Part shown: in pieces, positions 25,058-32,731 of the stretch
Numbering within the stretch: position 1 is the first letter of the stretch
Layout: each line of letters starts with the position of its first letter
Source: Chitinophagaceae bacterium IBVUCB1
Lineage (GTDB): Bacteria; Bacteroidota; Bacteroidia; Chitinophagales; Chitinophagaceae
Direction of reading: 5' to 3'
Length of the DNA stretch: 64,000 bases
Assembly: GCA_002127285.1 (NCBI GenBank)
Contig: NFUW01000002.1
Location: 892,744 to 956,743 of the forward strand
Program-made: the position numbers and the translations under genes
Notes under the pieces: generated by a model
What the model was told of the DNA's origin: nothing
The model's database searches: none
The model's input: the letters and a program-made list of their open reading frames with translations, nothing else

Positions 25058-25936
25058 ATGAAAGTTTTTATAGCAGGCGCATCGGGGTTGGTTGGTGGTA
25101 ACTGTATGCAACATTTTGCAGAGCAGGGCTGGGAAGTAGCAGGTTCTTATTTCTCTTTTCAAGCACCTAATACTGTTTACTACAATACATTGGTACCTGA
25201 TGATGGCAACAACTTTGATGTAAAAAAATTCAAACCTGATGTGATAGTGCATTGTGGTGCGATGACGCATGTTGATAATTGCGAGCTATACCCCGACCAA
25301 AGCTATCAGCAAACCGTTCAAAGTACCATCAACCTGATTGCATTGGCAAAAGAATGTAATGCCCGTTTTGTATATATATCTACCGACTATGTGTTTGATG
25401 GCAAGCAAGGCCCTTATACAGAAGATGCACCTGTAAGCCCGCTGAGTGTGTATGCCCGCCACAAGCTGGAAGCAGAGCAAATGGCACTGAAAGAAATTGA
25501 AAACACGCTTGTACTTCGCATCACGAACGTGTATGGCGATGAAGTGCGTGGTAAAAATTTCATTGCCCGTATCATAGAGCAATGTATTAATAAACAAAAG
25601 CTAACGCTGAAGCTACCATACGACCAATATGCATCGCCTGCCAATGCTTGGGATATAGCACGTGCTATGTATGTGTTATTGAGGGATAATAAAAAAGGCA
25701 TCTACCATATAGGTAGCACTGACTATCTGAACCGTGTAGAACTTGCGATGCGTGTACTGAAATATTTCCCAGATGCTGAATATGATTTGATACCGATGAA
25801 TACGGCCGAATTGAAACAACCCGCAGCACGTCCATTACTCAGCGGTTTTGTAACATTAAAATTCAGCAGCGAGTACCCCGAATTCATGTTCAGCAATGTA
25901 GATGATTATCTGAAAAAGAAAACACAACACACATAG
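25058..25936 (+). CDS. RmlD-like SDR, sugar-nucleotide reductase/epimerase
   Basis: 292 residues. Extended short-chain dehydrogenase: NAD(P)-binding GASGLVGG at 7-14, catalytic Tyr132 and Lys136 in VYARHK, and the RmlD-like STDYVFDGKQGPYTED. RmlD makes dTDP-L-rhamnose from dTDP-4-dehydrorhamnose, but rmlA, B and C are not in the window, so another 4-keto-sugar or another substrate is possible. A ceramide reductase (CerR-type SDR) is a less likely alternative given the sugar-type motif. Starts 99 bases from the divergent FkbM gene. Confidence 0.75.
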   Translation: MKVFIAGASGLVGGNCMQHFAEQGWEVAGSYFSFQAPNTVYYNTLVPDDGNNFDVKKFKPDVIVHCGAMTHVDNCELYPDQSYQQTVQSTINLIALAKECNARFVYISTDYVFDGKQGPYTEDAPVSPLSVYARHKLEAEQMALKEIENTLVLRITNVYGDEVRGKNFIARIIEQCINKQKLTLKLPYDQYASPANAWDIARAMYVLLRDNKKGIYHIGSTDYLNRVELAMRVLKYFPDAEYDLIPMNTAELKQPAARPLLSGFVTLKFSSEYPEFMFSNVDDYLKKKTQHT

Positions 25937-25995
25937 CAGCATATACCATACAAGTGCTTCTTATCGTGCTTACTTAAAGTATTCATTCAAAAAAG

Positions 25996-26024
25996 AATCC
26001 CGATGTATAGAATACATCGGGATT
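25996..26024 (-). terminator. Orphan hairpin with T-run on the minus strand
   Basis: 13-bp perfect stem (25996-26008 / 26012-26024), 3-base loop. On the minus strand it is followed by CTTTTTT, the form of an intrinsic terminator; on the plus strand there is no T-run. No recognised minus-strand gene lies upstream (26025-26328). It may still serve as 3' end of the reductase gene transcript. Confidence 0.65.
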
Positions 26025-26328
26025 GGACTGTACTTACTAACCCATCGTAAGCATAACAAATATCTGAAAAAGGTTTGGTAAATGAAAATTATTTTTTCTG
26101 TAATCTGTATGCTGTTTTCAGGTAAGTGATTGGGATGATTTTGACAATACACTAAAATGAAAAATCAAATATCACTATCGTAATTGCCATAAAAACAGCT
26201 ATTTTTGACAAAGTGTCTTAATTAAATTATTTAAACTGCCAATTAGGCGTAAAAAATGAACTGGTATGTAGTTTGAAATGATACTAACGTAAACAATTTT
26301 AAAAACAACAACTAAAAACTGATACGTT
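26025..26328. other. Non-coding region upstream of hsp20
   Basis: The only gap above 300 bases (25937-26328). Besides the hairpin at 25996 it is very A+T-rich and holds a small palindrome GACA-AAG-TGTC at 26207-26217, 112 bases before the hsp20 start. I find no TAnnTTTG box at a convincing position, which would fit a stress-specific rather than housekeeping promoter. No convincing short gene. Confidence 0.5.
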
Positions 26329-26754
26329 ATGTACAACTACAAAAAAGCTTACGGCATGGTTCCACGTTCATTTGGTGGCATTCTCGAAGACATGAACAAA
26401 TTCTTTTATGACGACAACTGGAGCAACACAACCGCACCGGTAAACATCAAAGAAACAGACAATGCTTACGAAGTGCATGTGGTAGCCCCCGGCCTTAGTA
26501 AAGAAGACTTCAAGATAAACCTTGACGACAATGTGTTGAAAATTTCTTTTGAACAAAAAGAAGAAACCAAAACAGAAGATGGTAAATGGTTGAGAAACGA
26601 ATACCGCTTCCGTTCTTTCAAGCGCAGCTTCACGCTGAACGACACTATCAATACAGAAGCAATCAATGCTAAGTACAACGATGGTATCTTAGCCATTACT
26701 CTGCCCAAAAAAGAAACAACAGAAAAAGCAAGCAAAGAAATTACGATAGCGTAA
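26329..26754 (+). CDS. Hsp20/alpha-crystallin small heat-shock protein
   Basis: 141 residues. ATP-independent chaperone that holds unfolding proteins. The alpha-crystallin domain spans ~35-125: VNIKETDNAYEVHVVAPGLSKEDFKI, then NEYRFRSFKRSFTLNDTI and the hallmark A-x-x-x-N-G-I-L-type strand as AKYNDGILAITLPKK. The C-terminus ends KEITIA, matching the I-x-I oligomerisation tail. Monocistronic with a long upstream region and its own terminator. Confidence 0.93.
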   Translation: MYNYKKAYGMVPRSFGGILEDMNKFFYDDNWSNTTAPVNIKETDNAYEVHVVAPGLSKEDFKINLDDNVLKISFEQKEETKTEDGKWLRNEYRFRSFKRSFTLNDTINTEAINAKYNDGILAITLPKKETTEKASKEITIA

Positions 26755-26784
26755 TATTTTGACAGATAGATTGATAGCGTAAAG

Positions 26785-26808
26785 AAAGCGGTGTGTTTAC
26801 ACCGCTTT
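26785..26808. terminator. Bidirectional terminator after hsp20
   Basis: 10-bp perfect stem AAAGCGGTGT/ACACCGCTTT, loop GTTT; lies between the convergent hsp20 and acyltransferase-like genes. Confidence 0.88.
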
Positions 26809-26816
26809 TATATTTA

Positions 26817-27938
26817 TTAAAACATCTTACGAAAACAGCGTTTTCGCTTATGCTGTATATGGTCGTAGTTCTTCCAGTGATTGATAGCTTTTTCGTTGGT
26901 TTCTATCATGCCTGTTGTTTCTACATATTCTACACCATAGCGTTGCATTACTTTTTGCAGTTCGGTTATCAGTATAGCACTAACACCCTGTGCCTGCCAG
27001 TCGGGGTGGATACCCGTCAGCAGCAAGTCAACTACTTTAGGCTTTTTCAACGCATTATTTAAATGATACCATCCAAAGGGGAACAGTTTGCCCCTTGCTT
27101 TTTGCATAGCCTCGCTAAGCGATGGCAGGCTGATGATGAAGCCAATCAAGTTGCCATCTTTATCTTCTATCAGCTTTACAAATTCAGGATTGAGGATATT
27201 GAAATATTTATCAATGTAAAACTTTTGTAAGCTATTGCTCATAGCAGCAAAGCTGAACAGCTCTCCAAATGCGGTATTCAACAATTTCAACACACGCGGT
27301 GCATGTGCTTTCATTTCGGTTTTGTTATTGAAATGCAACACTTTCAGACTGTAGCGTTTCTGAATCATATCGTTCAGTTTCAAAGCTTTCTCAGGTATTT
27401 CCTTTTCCAGTTTCAGCCTAAACTCCACCCAGTCCATTTCCTTGTCATAACCAGCGGCTTCAAAATGCGATTTGTAATAGGACAAATGATACTCAGAAGC
27501 AATAGATGGTAAATGGTCGAACCCTTCAATCAATATCGCCTGATGGTCGAGGTTGGTAAAACCAAGCGGACCATGTATGCCAATCATCCCTTTTTCTTTT
27601 GCCCATGCCTCTGCAACACCCAGCAATGCTTTGCTTACTTCCTTATCGTCTATAAACTCAATACGGCTCACGCGGCACATGGCCTCTCCCGTTTTATCGT
27701 TATACGGTTTATTAATAATAGCCCCTACCCTGCCTGCTACCTTACCATCTTTAAGTGCCAACCAAAACTGTGCCTCACAATCCTGAAACGCGGGGTTTGT
27801 AGCCGCCTGTAAGGCTTTCAGTTCATCGGCCTTCAAAGGTGGTACCCAATAAGCGTTGCCGCTATACAAGTCGTAGGGAAATTGTACAAACTTTTTTAAA
27901 TCACTAACAGTATTACAAGGCTGTATCGTTACTCCCAT
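26817..27938 (-). CDS. GNAT-fold acyltransferase of the YghO/bCerS-like family
   Basis: 373 residues from ATG 27938 (MGVTIQPCNTVSDLKKFV), where family members usually begin; the frame is open to 27983. Characteristic segments: YDLYSGNAYWVPPL, DGKVAGRVGAIIN, IHGPLGFTNLDHQAILIEGF and, near the C-terminus, the GNAT-like LLTGIHPDWQAQGVSAILI (acyl-donor loop) and ETTGMIETNEKAINHWKNY. Family knowledge: the Caulobacter member (bCerS) N-acylates sphingoid bases to make ceramide; E. coli YghO is another member. With spt nearby, a ceramide synthase role is plausible but unproven. Confidence 0.72.
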   Translation of the reverse strand: MGVTIQPCNTVSDLKKFVQFPYDLYSGNAYWVPPLKADELKALQAATNPAFQDCEAQFWLALKDGKVAGRVGAIINKPYNDKTGEAMCRVSRIEFIDDKEVSKALLGVAEAWAKEKGMIGIHGPLGFTNLDHQAILIEGFDHLPSIASEYHLSYYKSHFEAAGYDKEMDWVEFRLKLEKEIPEKALKLNDMIQKRYSLKVLHFNNKTEMKAHAPRVLKLLNTAFGELFSFAAMSNSLQKFYIDKYFNILNPEFVKLIEDKDGNLIGFIISLPSLSEAMQKARGKLFPFGWYHLNNALKKPKVVDLLLTGIHPDWQAQGVSAILITELQKVMQRYGVEYVETTGMIETNEKAINHWKNYDHIQHKRKRCFRKMF

Positions 27939-28008
27939 GTAGGTATCTGATTGTTTTTTCTTAAAAACTGAAGATGGCGACAAAATATGCTTTTTTGAGG
28001 AAAATGCA

Positions 28009-29574
28009 TTGTTTCTTTACTTGCATAATATATTTTCAACCAATCGATTGGTACGGAAAAAAAACATACCCGGTTTGTTAGTAGTATGCCTTGCGTGCAT
28101 CATATCCTTATTTACTTTCAAGGATTATGGTGTGGCTTATGATGAACCACTTCAGCGAGACATAGGGTTGATTAGCTACAATTATATTATAGGTGGAAAT
28201 GATTCTTTATTCAGATTTCATGACCGCGACCATGGTGTGGCTTTTGAAGTGCCATTGATAGCTATTGAAAAAATATTGAAACTAACCGACAGCAGAGACG
28301 TGTATTTGATGAGGCATATTGCAACACATCTTTTCTATTTATTAGGCGTTTTTTGCAGCTATATATTATTACTGAAATTGTATAAAAAACAATCCATTGC
28401 CATCATTGGTATGTTGTTGATATTATGCCACCCTAGGATATATGCTCATTCATTTTTTAACACTAAAGACCTGCCATTCCTGACGGCTTGTACCATTTCA
28501 TTTCTCACACTATATATAAGTATCGAAAAGCAGCGTTGGCAATACACTGCACTACACGCAGCAATTTGTGCCTATGCTACAGCCATCAGGATACTAGGCA
28601 TTATGTTGCCAGCCATTACAATATTGATGATGATATGCATGGTAATTATTAACAGGAAAGAAAACATGGGGAAAAAAGTACTTTCCATAGGCTTATATAT
28701 CCTCTTATTTCTGTTATTCTTATGGATGTTTTGGCCATTGATGTGGCAACAGCCTATACTACATTTTGCAGAAACATGGCAAAGCCTTTCCAAATTCAGA
28801 TGGGGTGGCACGGTGTTGTTTATGGGAGATGTGTATGCCGCTACCGCTATTCCGAGGCACTATCTGCCAGTATGGATTGCTATTAGCACACCCATCATTT
28901 ACCTGATAGCACCTACCATAGCCATCGCAAGCACTTTAGTAATGAGCATTGTGCAACCCAATAAACTGTTCAAAGATGTCCCCTTGCTATATGGCTTCGT
29001 CTTTGCAGTCTTTACCATCTTACCAATTGCATACATAATATATATTCATGCCGTGGTGTACGATGACTGGCGGCATGTTTATTTCACCTATCCTGCTATA
29101 GTAATTGTCACTTGCTATTTATTATATAGATGGCATCACAGGCTTGCAGGTAAATTACTGTTGGTATTTATTGGGGTGCAAATAACTATAACGGTGTATG
29201 ATATGATAAAACTACACCCTTATCAGCAAGTGTATTTCAACGCCTTAGCGCCTAACGAACCTGAATACCTGCGACACAAGTACGAGATGGAGTATTGGGG
29301 CACTTCTTACAAAGAAGCTTTGGAATATATATTAGCAACAGACAAGAAAGAAAACATTAAAGTATATGGGTTATGGCCAATGGTAGAAAACAATATGCTG
29401 ATACTACCGCCTGTGCAAAGAAAGCGCATTATCAGAGCGTGGCGAGAAGATTCTCCGGATTATTTTGTAACCGTATTCAGAGGACATCCTGCAGACTATA
29501 CAGATTTAGGCATAGTATGCTACGAGAAGCATTTACAAAATAACACCATTATGCGGATATATAAAATGCACTAA
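28009..29574 (+). CDS. Polytopic membrane protein, GT-C/ArnT-like glycosyltransferase
   Basis: 521 residues, about ten hydrophobic segments. The first extracytoplasmic loop has DYGVAYDEPLQRDIG (the acidic catalytic-loop pattern of GT39-type transferases), followed by RDVYLMRHIATHLFYLLG and HPRIYAHSFFNTKDLPF. Such enzymes move sugars from polyprenyl carriers. There is no in-frame ATG before residue ~102; the start must be TTG at 28009. Ends by overlapping the convergent lipoprotein gene by 4 bases. Donor and acceptor unknown. Confidence 0.72.
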   Translation: MFLYLHNIFSTNRLVRKKNIPGLLVVCLACIISLFTFKDYGVAYDEPLQRDIGLISYNYIIGGNDSLFRFHDRDHGVAFEVPLIAIEKILKLTDSRDVYLMRHIATHLFYLLGVFCSYILLLKLYKKQSIAIIGMLLILCHPRIYAHSFFNTKDLPFLTACTISFLTLYISIEKQRWQYTALHAAICAYATAIRILGIMLPAITILMMICMVIINRKENMGKKVLSIGLYILLFLLFLWMFWPLMWQQPILHFAETWQSLSKFRWGGTVLFMGDVYAATAIPRHYLPVWIAISTPIIYLIAPTIAIASTLVMSIVQPNKLFKDVPLLYGFVFAVFTILPIAYIIYIHAVVYDDWRHVYFTYPAIVIVTCYLLYRWHHRLAGKLLLVFIGVQITITVYDMIKLHPYQQVYFNALAPNEPEYLRHKYEMEYWGTSYKEALEYILATDKKENIKVYGLWPMVENNMLILPPVQRKRIIRAWREDSPDYFVTVFRGHPADYTDLGIVCYEKHLQNNTIMRIYKMH

Positions 29575-30041
29575 GGTGTTATGAATATACGCTGTGTATT
29601 TATTACATTGCTTTTATTTCCTGCTCTGTCTTTAACATAAATCTCGTATGTCAATGTATCGCCATTTGGCCTATCCGGTCTTAATAAAAGAAAAAGTGAT
29701 GCATAAACTCTTATTGTAACAAAAGCATGGATACCTTCATCTGTTTTTACAGCATCCGTAGGTATTATAGGCATTTGCAGCTTTATCTCCTCACCAGTTG
29801 TGCTTCTGCTATCTTTAAGAAAAACATCCTCGCCAGTACCACCGCTGATATCACCATCGGCATCTGTAACAGTAAATCTGATGGATACCGTATCTTTGCT
29901 GCTACCTGATGCTACTTTGTCAGGCGAAAGGCCTGTGTAAACAATAGATGGTACAATATCTTTCTTTACTGCCTTTTTACAAGCAGCAGCCATCAGGAAA
30001 AAACAGATTAACAATACGAATAACTGCCTCATAGCTTTCAA
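29571..30041 (-). CDS. Lipoprotein of unknown function
   Basis: 156 residues. Lipobox FFLMAAAC (Cys21) followed by KKAVKK. The mature part has an Ig/cadherin-like pattern: SIRFTVTDADGDISGGTG is a typical calcium-type 'D-x-D-G-D' segment, and YEIYVKDRAGNKSN a terminal strand. Probably a small surface or periplasmic beta-sandwich lipoprotein. Overlaps the convergent GT-C gene by 4 bases and is divergent from the LuxE-like gene 12 bases away. Confidence 0.78.
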   Translation of the reverse strand: MKAMRQLFVLLICFFLMAAACKKAVKKDIVPSIVYTGLSPDKVASGSSKDTVSIRFTVTDADGDISGGTGEDVFLKDSRSTTGEEIKLQMPIIPTDAVKTDEGIHAFVTIRVYASLFLLLRPDRPNGDTLTYEIYVKDRAGNKSNVINTQRIFITP

Positions 30042-30053
30042 AGTTAATTAAAA

Positions 30054-31049
30054 GTGTTAAAGAAAAAAGACAGTTCAGCAGACCTTTTTAATGATTTCAT
30101 GGCTACCAATACGTTTGAGAATGCAGCCATTAAGCTATTCAGGCATCAATATACTCATAATAACCTCTATGCAAATTATTGTAAGCAATTAGGTAAAAAA
30201 ATGGAAGACATAGGACACATTACGGATATTCCGTTTTTACCTATCTCTTTTTTCAGGACACAACCTGTTTTAGCAGGAGATCAACGTGATGTAGAAGTAG
30301 TATTTGAAAGCAGTGGTACAACCAATACTGAAACAAGCAAACACTATGTATTAAATACTGATATTTACCGCGCATCCCTTATTGAAGGCTTTCAGCATTT
30401 TTATGGTGATATTCAAGATTATACCATAATCGCTTTGCTACCCGGTTATCTTGAACGTAATAATGCCTCATTGATTTATATGGCAAAAGTGCTGATGGAA
30501 GAAAGCAAAAAGCAGCTTAATGGTTTTTACTTAGAAGATTTTGAAAAACTTCACAAAACACTCACAATCCTTGAATCAAAATCTGAAAAAGCAATTTTGT
30601 TGGGTGTTACATTCGCGTTACTTGATTTTGCGGTACAATTCCCTATATCACTCAAAAGCACAATTGTAATGGAAACTGGTGGCATGAAGGGTCGGAAAAA
30701 AGAAATGACAAGAAACGAAGTGCACAACACATTATGTAAGCAATTCGGACTTGATAAAATACATGCTGAATATGGCATGACGGAATTACTTTCACAAGCC
30801 TACTCTGGAGGCAATGGCAAGTTTTTATGCACACCAACAATGCAAGTGCTTGTTAGGGATGTCAACGACCCTTTTGATATAAAAACACATGGGCCCGGCT
30901 GTATCAACATTATTGATGTTGCAAATGTCAACTCTTGTCCGTTTATCGCCACTGACGATATCGGCATTATTCATACCGATGGTAGTTTTGAGATACTTGG
31001 AAGAATAGACAATTCTATACTACGCGGATGTAACCTTATGGTAGTGTAA
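30054..31049 (+). CDS. LuxE-like acyl-activating protein
   Basis: 331 residues. Resembles the acyl-protein synthetase/LuxE branch of the ANL (adenylate-forming) superfamily: PFLPISFFRTQPV, the phosphate loop ESSGTTNTETSKH, ETGGMKGRKKEMTR, AEYGMTELLSQAY and the C-terminal TDDIGIIHTDGSFEILGRIDNS. LuxE activates fatty acids and passes the acyl group to LuxC; no LuxC is nearby. The final RGCNLMVV lacks the mobile C-terminal subdomain of larger ANL enzymes, as usual in this branch. Start is GTG (30054), preferred over ATG 30099 because homologous sequence seems to extend before it. Substrate unknown; context suggests lipid or glycolipid metabolism. Confidence 0.78.
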   Translation: MLKKKDSSADLFNDFMATNTFENAAIKLFRHQYTHNNLYANYCKQLGKKMEDIGHITDIPFLPISFFRTQPVLAGDQRDVEVVFESSGTTNTETSKHYVLNTDIYRASLIEGFQHFYGDIQDYTIIALLPGYLERNNASLIYMAKVLMEESKKQLNGFYLEDFEKLHKTLTILESKSEKAILLGVTFALLDFAVQFPISLKSTIVMETGGMKGRKKEMTRNEVHNTLCKQFGLDKIHAEYGMTELLSQAYSGGNGKFLCTPTMQVLVRDVNDPFDIKTHGPGCINIIDVANVNSCPFIATDDIGIIHTDGSFEILGRIDNSILRGCNLMVV

Positions 31050-31055
31050 AACAGA

Positions 31056-31086
31056 TTTGTTAGTTACAAAAACTCATTTATCTTTG
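31056..31086 (+). promoter_or_regulatory. Promoter of tRNA-Leu(CAG)
   Basis: TTTG at 31056-31059, 19 bases, TATCTTTG at 31079-31086: full consensus. The -33 box begins 7 bases after the LuxE-like stop codon. Confidence 0.85.
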
Positions 31087-31112
31087 CAGCCCTAAGTTCT
31101 TAAAATGGTAAT

Positions 31113-31196
31113 GCCCAGGTGGCGAAATTGGTAGACGCACTGTGTTCAGGTCGCAGCGCCCGCAAGGGTGTGATGGTTCGAATCCATTCCTGGGCA
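31113..31196 (+). tRNA. tRNA-Leu (anticodon CAG)
   Basis: 84-base class II tRNA: acceptor GCCCAGG/CCTGGGC perfect, anticodon stem CTGTG/CGCAG with loop TTCAGGT (anticodon CAG, decoding CUG), long variable arm CGCCCGCAAGGGTG, T loop TTCGAAT. Discriminator A, CCA not encoded. Confidence 0.96.
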
Positions 31197-31209
31197 CCTG
31201 GAACTTTTT

Positions 31210-31240
31210 AAAAGCCTTGTAGGAATCCTACAAGGCTTTT
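31210..31240. terminator. Terminator after tRNA-Leu(CAG)
   Basis: 14-bp perfect stem (31210-31223 / 31227-31240) with a 3-base loop and T-rich tail. Its right arm contains the stop codon of the convergent deacetylase gene. Confidence 0.9.
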
Positions 31241-32016
31241 TCTTTTGATTGTATATACGAATAATGTGTAGCAAACACAGCTTCCTTAGCAAGTGCAACA
31301 AACAACCTGTCTAATTTATTCAGTAGACGTTCCCCGTCAGTTCTTTTTACAATTGCAGGAAGCTTGTATTTTGACAAATCTGTAAACTCCCATGGGTGTG
31401 CATATAGTACCACATAACCATCTCTCTCCAACACCTGCCTGCACAAGTACAAGTAATAACTGAAAGGGATATTTTTAAAAGTAAGCCAAAAAAGAGGTAT
31501 CCTACATACAGGTGTTACGCTTGCAGGCAATTCCCATATGCCGGAGTCATTATATAGTGTCCGTGGTTTATTCAGATTATTATACCTACCAGGTATATAC
31601 GTGGGGTTAACTGAAGAGTCGTAAAGATAACCAGCAGCTTTTATAGCATTAATATCAACCATATTCATTCGCGGCATCCTGATGCCGTATACAGAATTAC
31701 CAATAATATCCTCCAACTTATTTTTTGATGTGGCAAGGTCAGTAATTTCAAAACGGTCGTGGTAATAGGTATGGGATGCTATTTCGTGTGTTGTAGATAA
31801 ATGCCTTGTATAGTCAGGATAACAAGAAGCCAAATATGCAGTTGTAAATAAAGTAGCAGACACATTATACTTCGCCATCAAAGCTTCTAAGTGTTGCATG
31901 CCTTTCAAACTCACCTCCAGTTTTTCTGCTGTAGGCAATGTTAAACCATACTCTTCAGGAATATCAAACTCCTCGAGATCAATGCTGAACAATATCTGTT
32001 TTGCTTCGTGGCTCAT
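31228..32016 (-). CDS. Polysaccharide deacetylase-like protein
   Basis: 262 residues, NodB-type fold. Metal-binding Asp13 in FSIDLEEFD and the H-x-x-x-H pair His82/His86 in EIASHTYYHDRFE; MPRMNMVDINAIKAAGYLYDSS corresponds to the motif 3 Arg region, and LYAHPWEF to the final His motif. It should remove acetyl groups from glycan amino sugars or a related precursor. No signal peptide, so probably cytosolic and acting on a lipid-linked intermediate. Overlaps the glycosyltransferase gene upstream by 38 bases, indicating tight coupling of this three-gene minus-strand unit. Confidence 0.85.
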   Translation of the reverse strand: MSHEAKQILFSIDLEEFDIPEEYGLTLPTAEKLEVSLKGMQHLEALMAKYNVSATLFTTAYLASCYPDYTRHLSTTHEIASHTYYHDRFEITDLATSKNKLEDIIGNSVYGIRMPRMNMVDINAIKAAGYLYDSSVNPTYIPGRYNNLNKPRTLYNDSGIWELPASVTPVCRIPLFWLTFKNIPFSYYLYLCRQVLERDGYVVLYAHPWEFTDLSKYKLPAIVKRTDGERLLNKLDRLFVALAKEAVFATHYSYIQSKEKAL

Positions 32017-32731
32017 ATTTTCTACGCGCTAATATCTTGAAGAGGTTTAGCATTTCTTGTTTCAATACACTAAAACCAAAGTCTGATAACGTGGTATCCT
32101 CTGTGATACTTACATCTACTTCCTTAATTACCATTCCATCAACTCTTGAAGCCAACAAAATAAACTCCATATCAAACAAAAAACGATTGATTGAAGTTTC
32201 GGAAAACACAGACATGCCGTACTTATTAAACCCCTTAATGCCGGCCTGTGTATCATATACAGGTAATCGTAGTACATATTTATTAAAAAAAACCAACCCT
32301 TTCGATATAAGCTGCCTTTTTATGGGTAATGAACTGAAATAATTACCAGTAATACGTCTGCCGGTTACGATATCCACACCATTTGCCAAGTGATTATAAA
32401 CATTGCTTATTACGTTCAATCCAAAGGGAAAATCATAATCCGAATATATGCAAAAACCCGTTTTTGCTTTGCTTACACCTTGCCTTAATGCGTACCCTTT
32501 ACCTTTATTCAATTCGTAAGACACAAAATCGATATTAGGTATAGCTGCTTTAAGGAATCCTATATGGTAATCAGTAAAATTTTTCGGAGAACCATCATTT
32601 ACCAGTATTAAGTTGATTGAAGTTTTGTCCCTATCAAAATAACTGTCTACAATACTGTTGAATTTTGACAATAGTTTCTTCTCCCAATTATCTATTGGGT
32701 TATACAATGGTATTATCAAGTCAAACTTCAT
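31979..32731 (-). CDS. Family 2 glycosyltransferase (dolichyl/polyprenyl-phosphate sugar type)
   Basis: 250 residues, GT-A fold. FDLIIPLYNP at the start, nucleotide-binding LVNDGSPKN, ELNKGKGYALRQGVSKAKTGFCIYSDYDFP with D-x-D-like metal site (YSDYDF), and YDTQAGIKGFNKYG followed by FLFDMEF typical of polyprenyl-phosphate mannosyl/glucosyl synthases. Such enzymes charge the carrier used by GT-C transferases, and a GT87-like gene overlaps its start by 4 bases (ATGA), making a donor-synthase/transferase pair likely. Confidence 0.85.
   Translation of the reverse strand: MKFDLIIPLYNPIDNWEKKLLSKFNSIVDSYFDRDKTSINLILVNDGSPKNFTDYHIGFLKAAIPNIDFVSYELNKGKGYALRQGVSKAKTGFCIYSDYDFPFGLNVISNVYNHLANGVDIVTGRRITGNYFSSLPIKRQLISKGLVFFNKYVLRLPVYDTQAGIKGFNKYGMSVFSETSINRFLFDMEFILLASRVDGMVIKEVDVSITEDTTLSDFGFSVLKQEMLNLFKILARRKYEPRSKTDIVQH

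Noticed and set aside
25058-25936. Ceramide reductase (CerR)
   Set aside because: The sugar-reductase signature STDYVFDGKQGPY and lack of the rest of a CerR context favour an RmlD-like role, though the SDR type is shared; kept as an alternative only.
25970-26152. 60-codon minus-strand gene next to the orphan hairpin
   Set aside because: Contains the whole terminator hairpin in its reading frame and has a composition unlike coding sequence; no motif.
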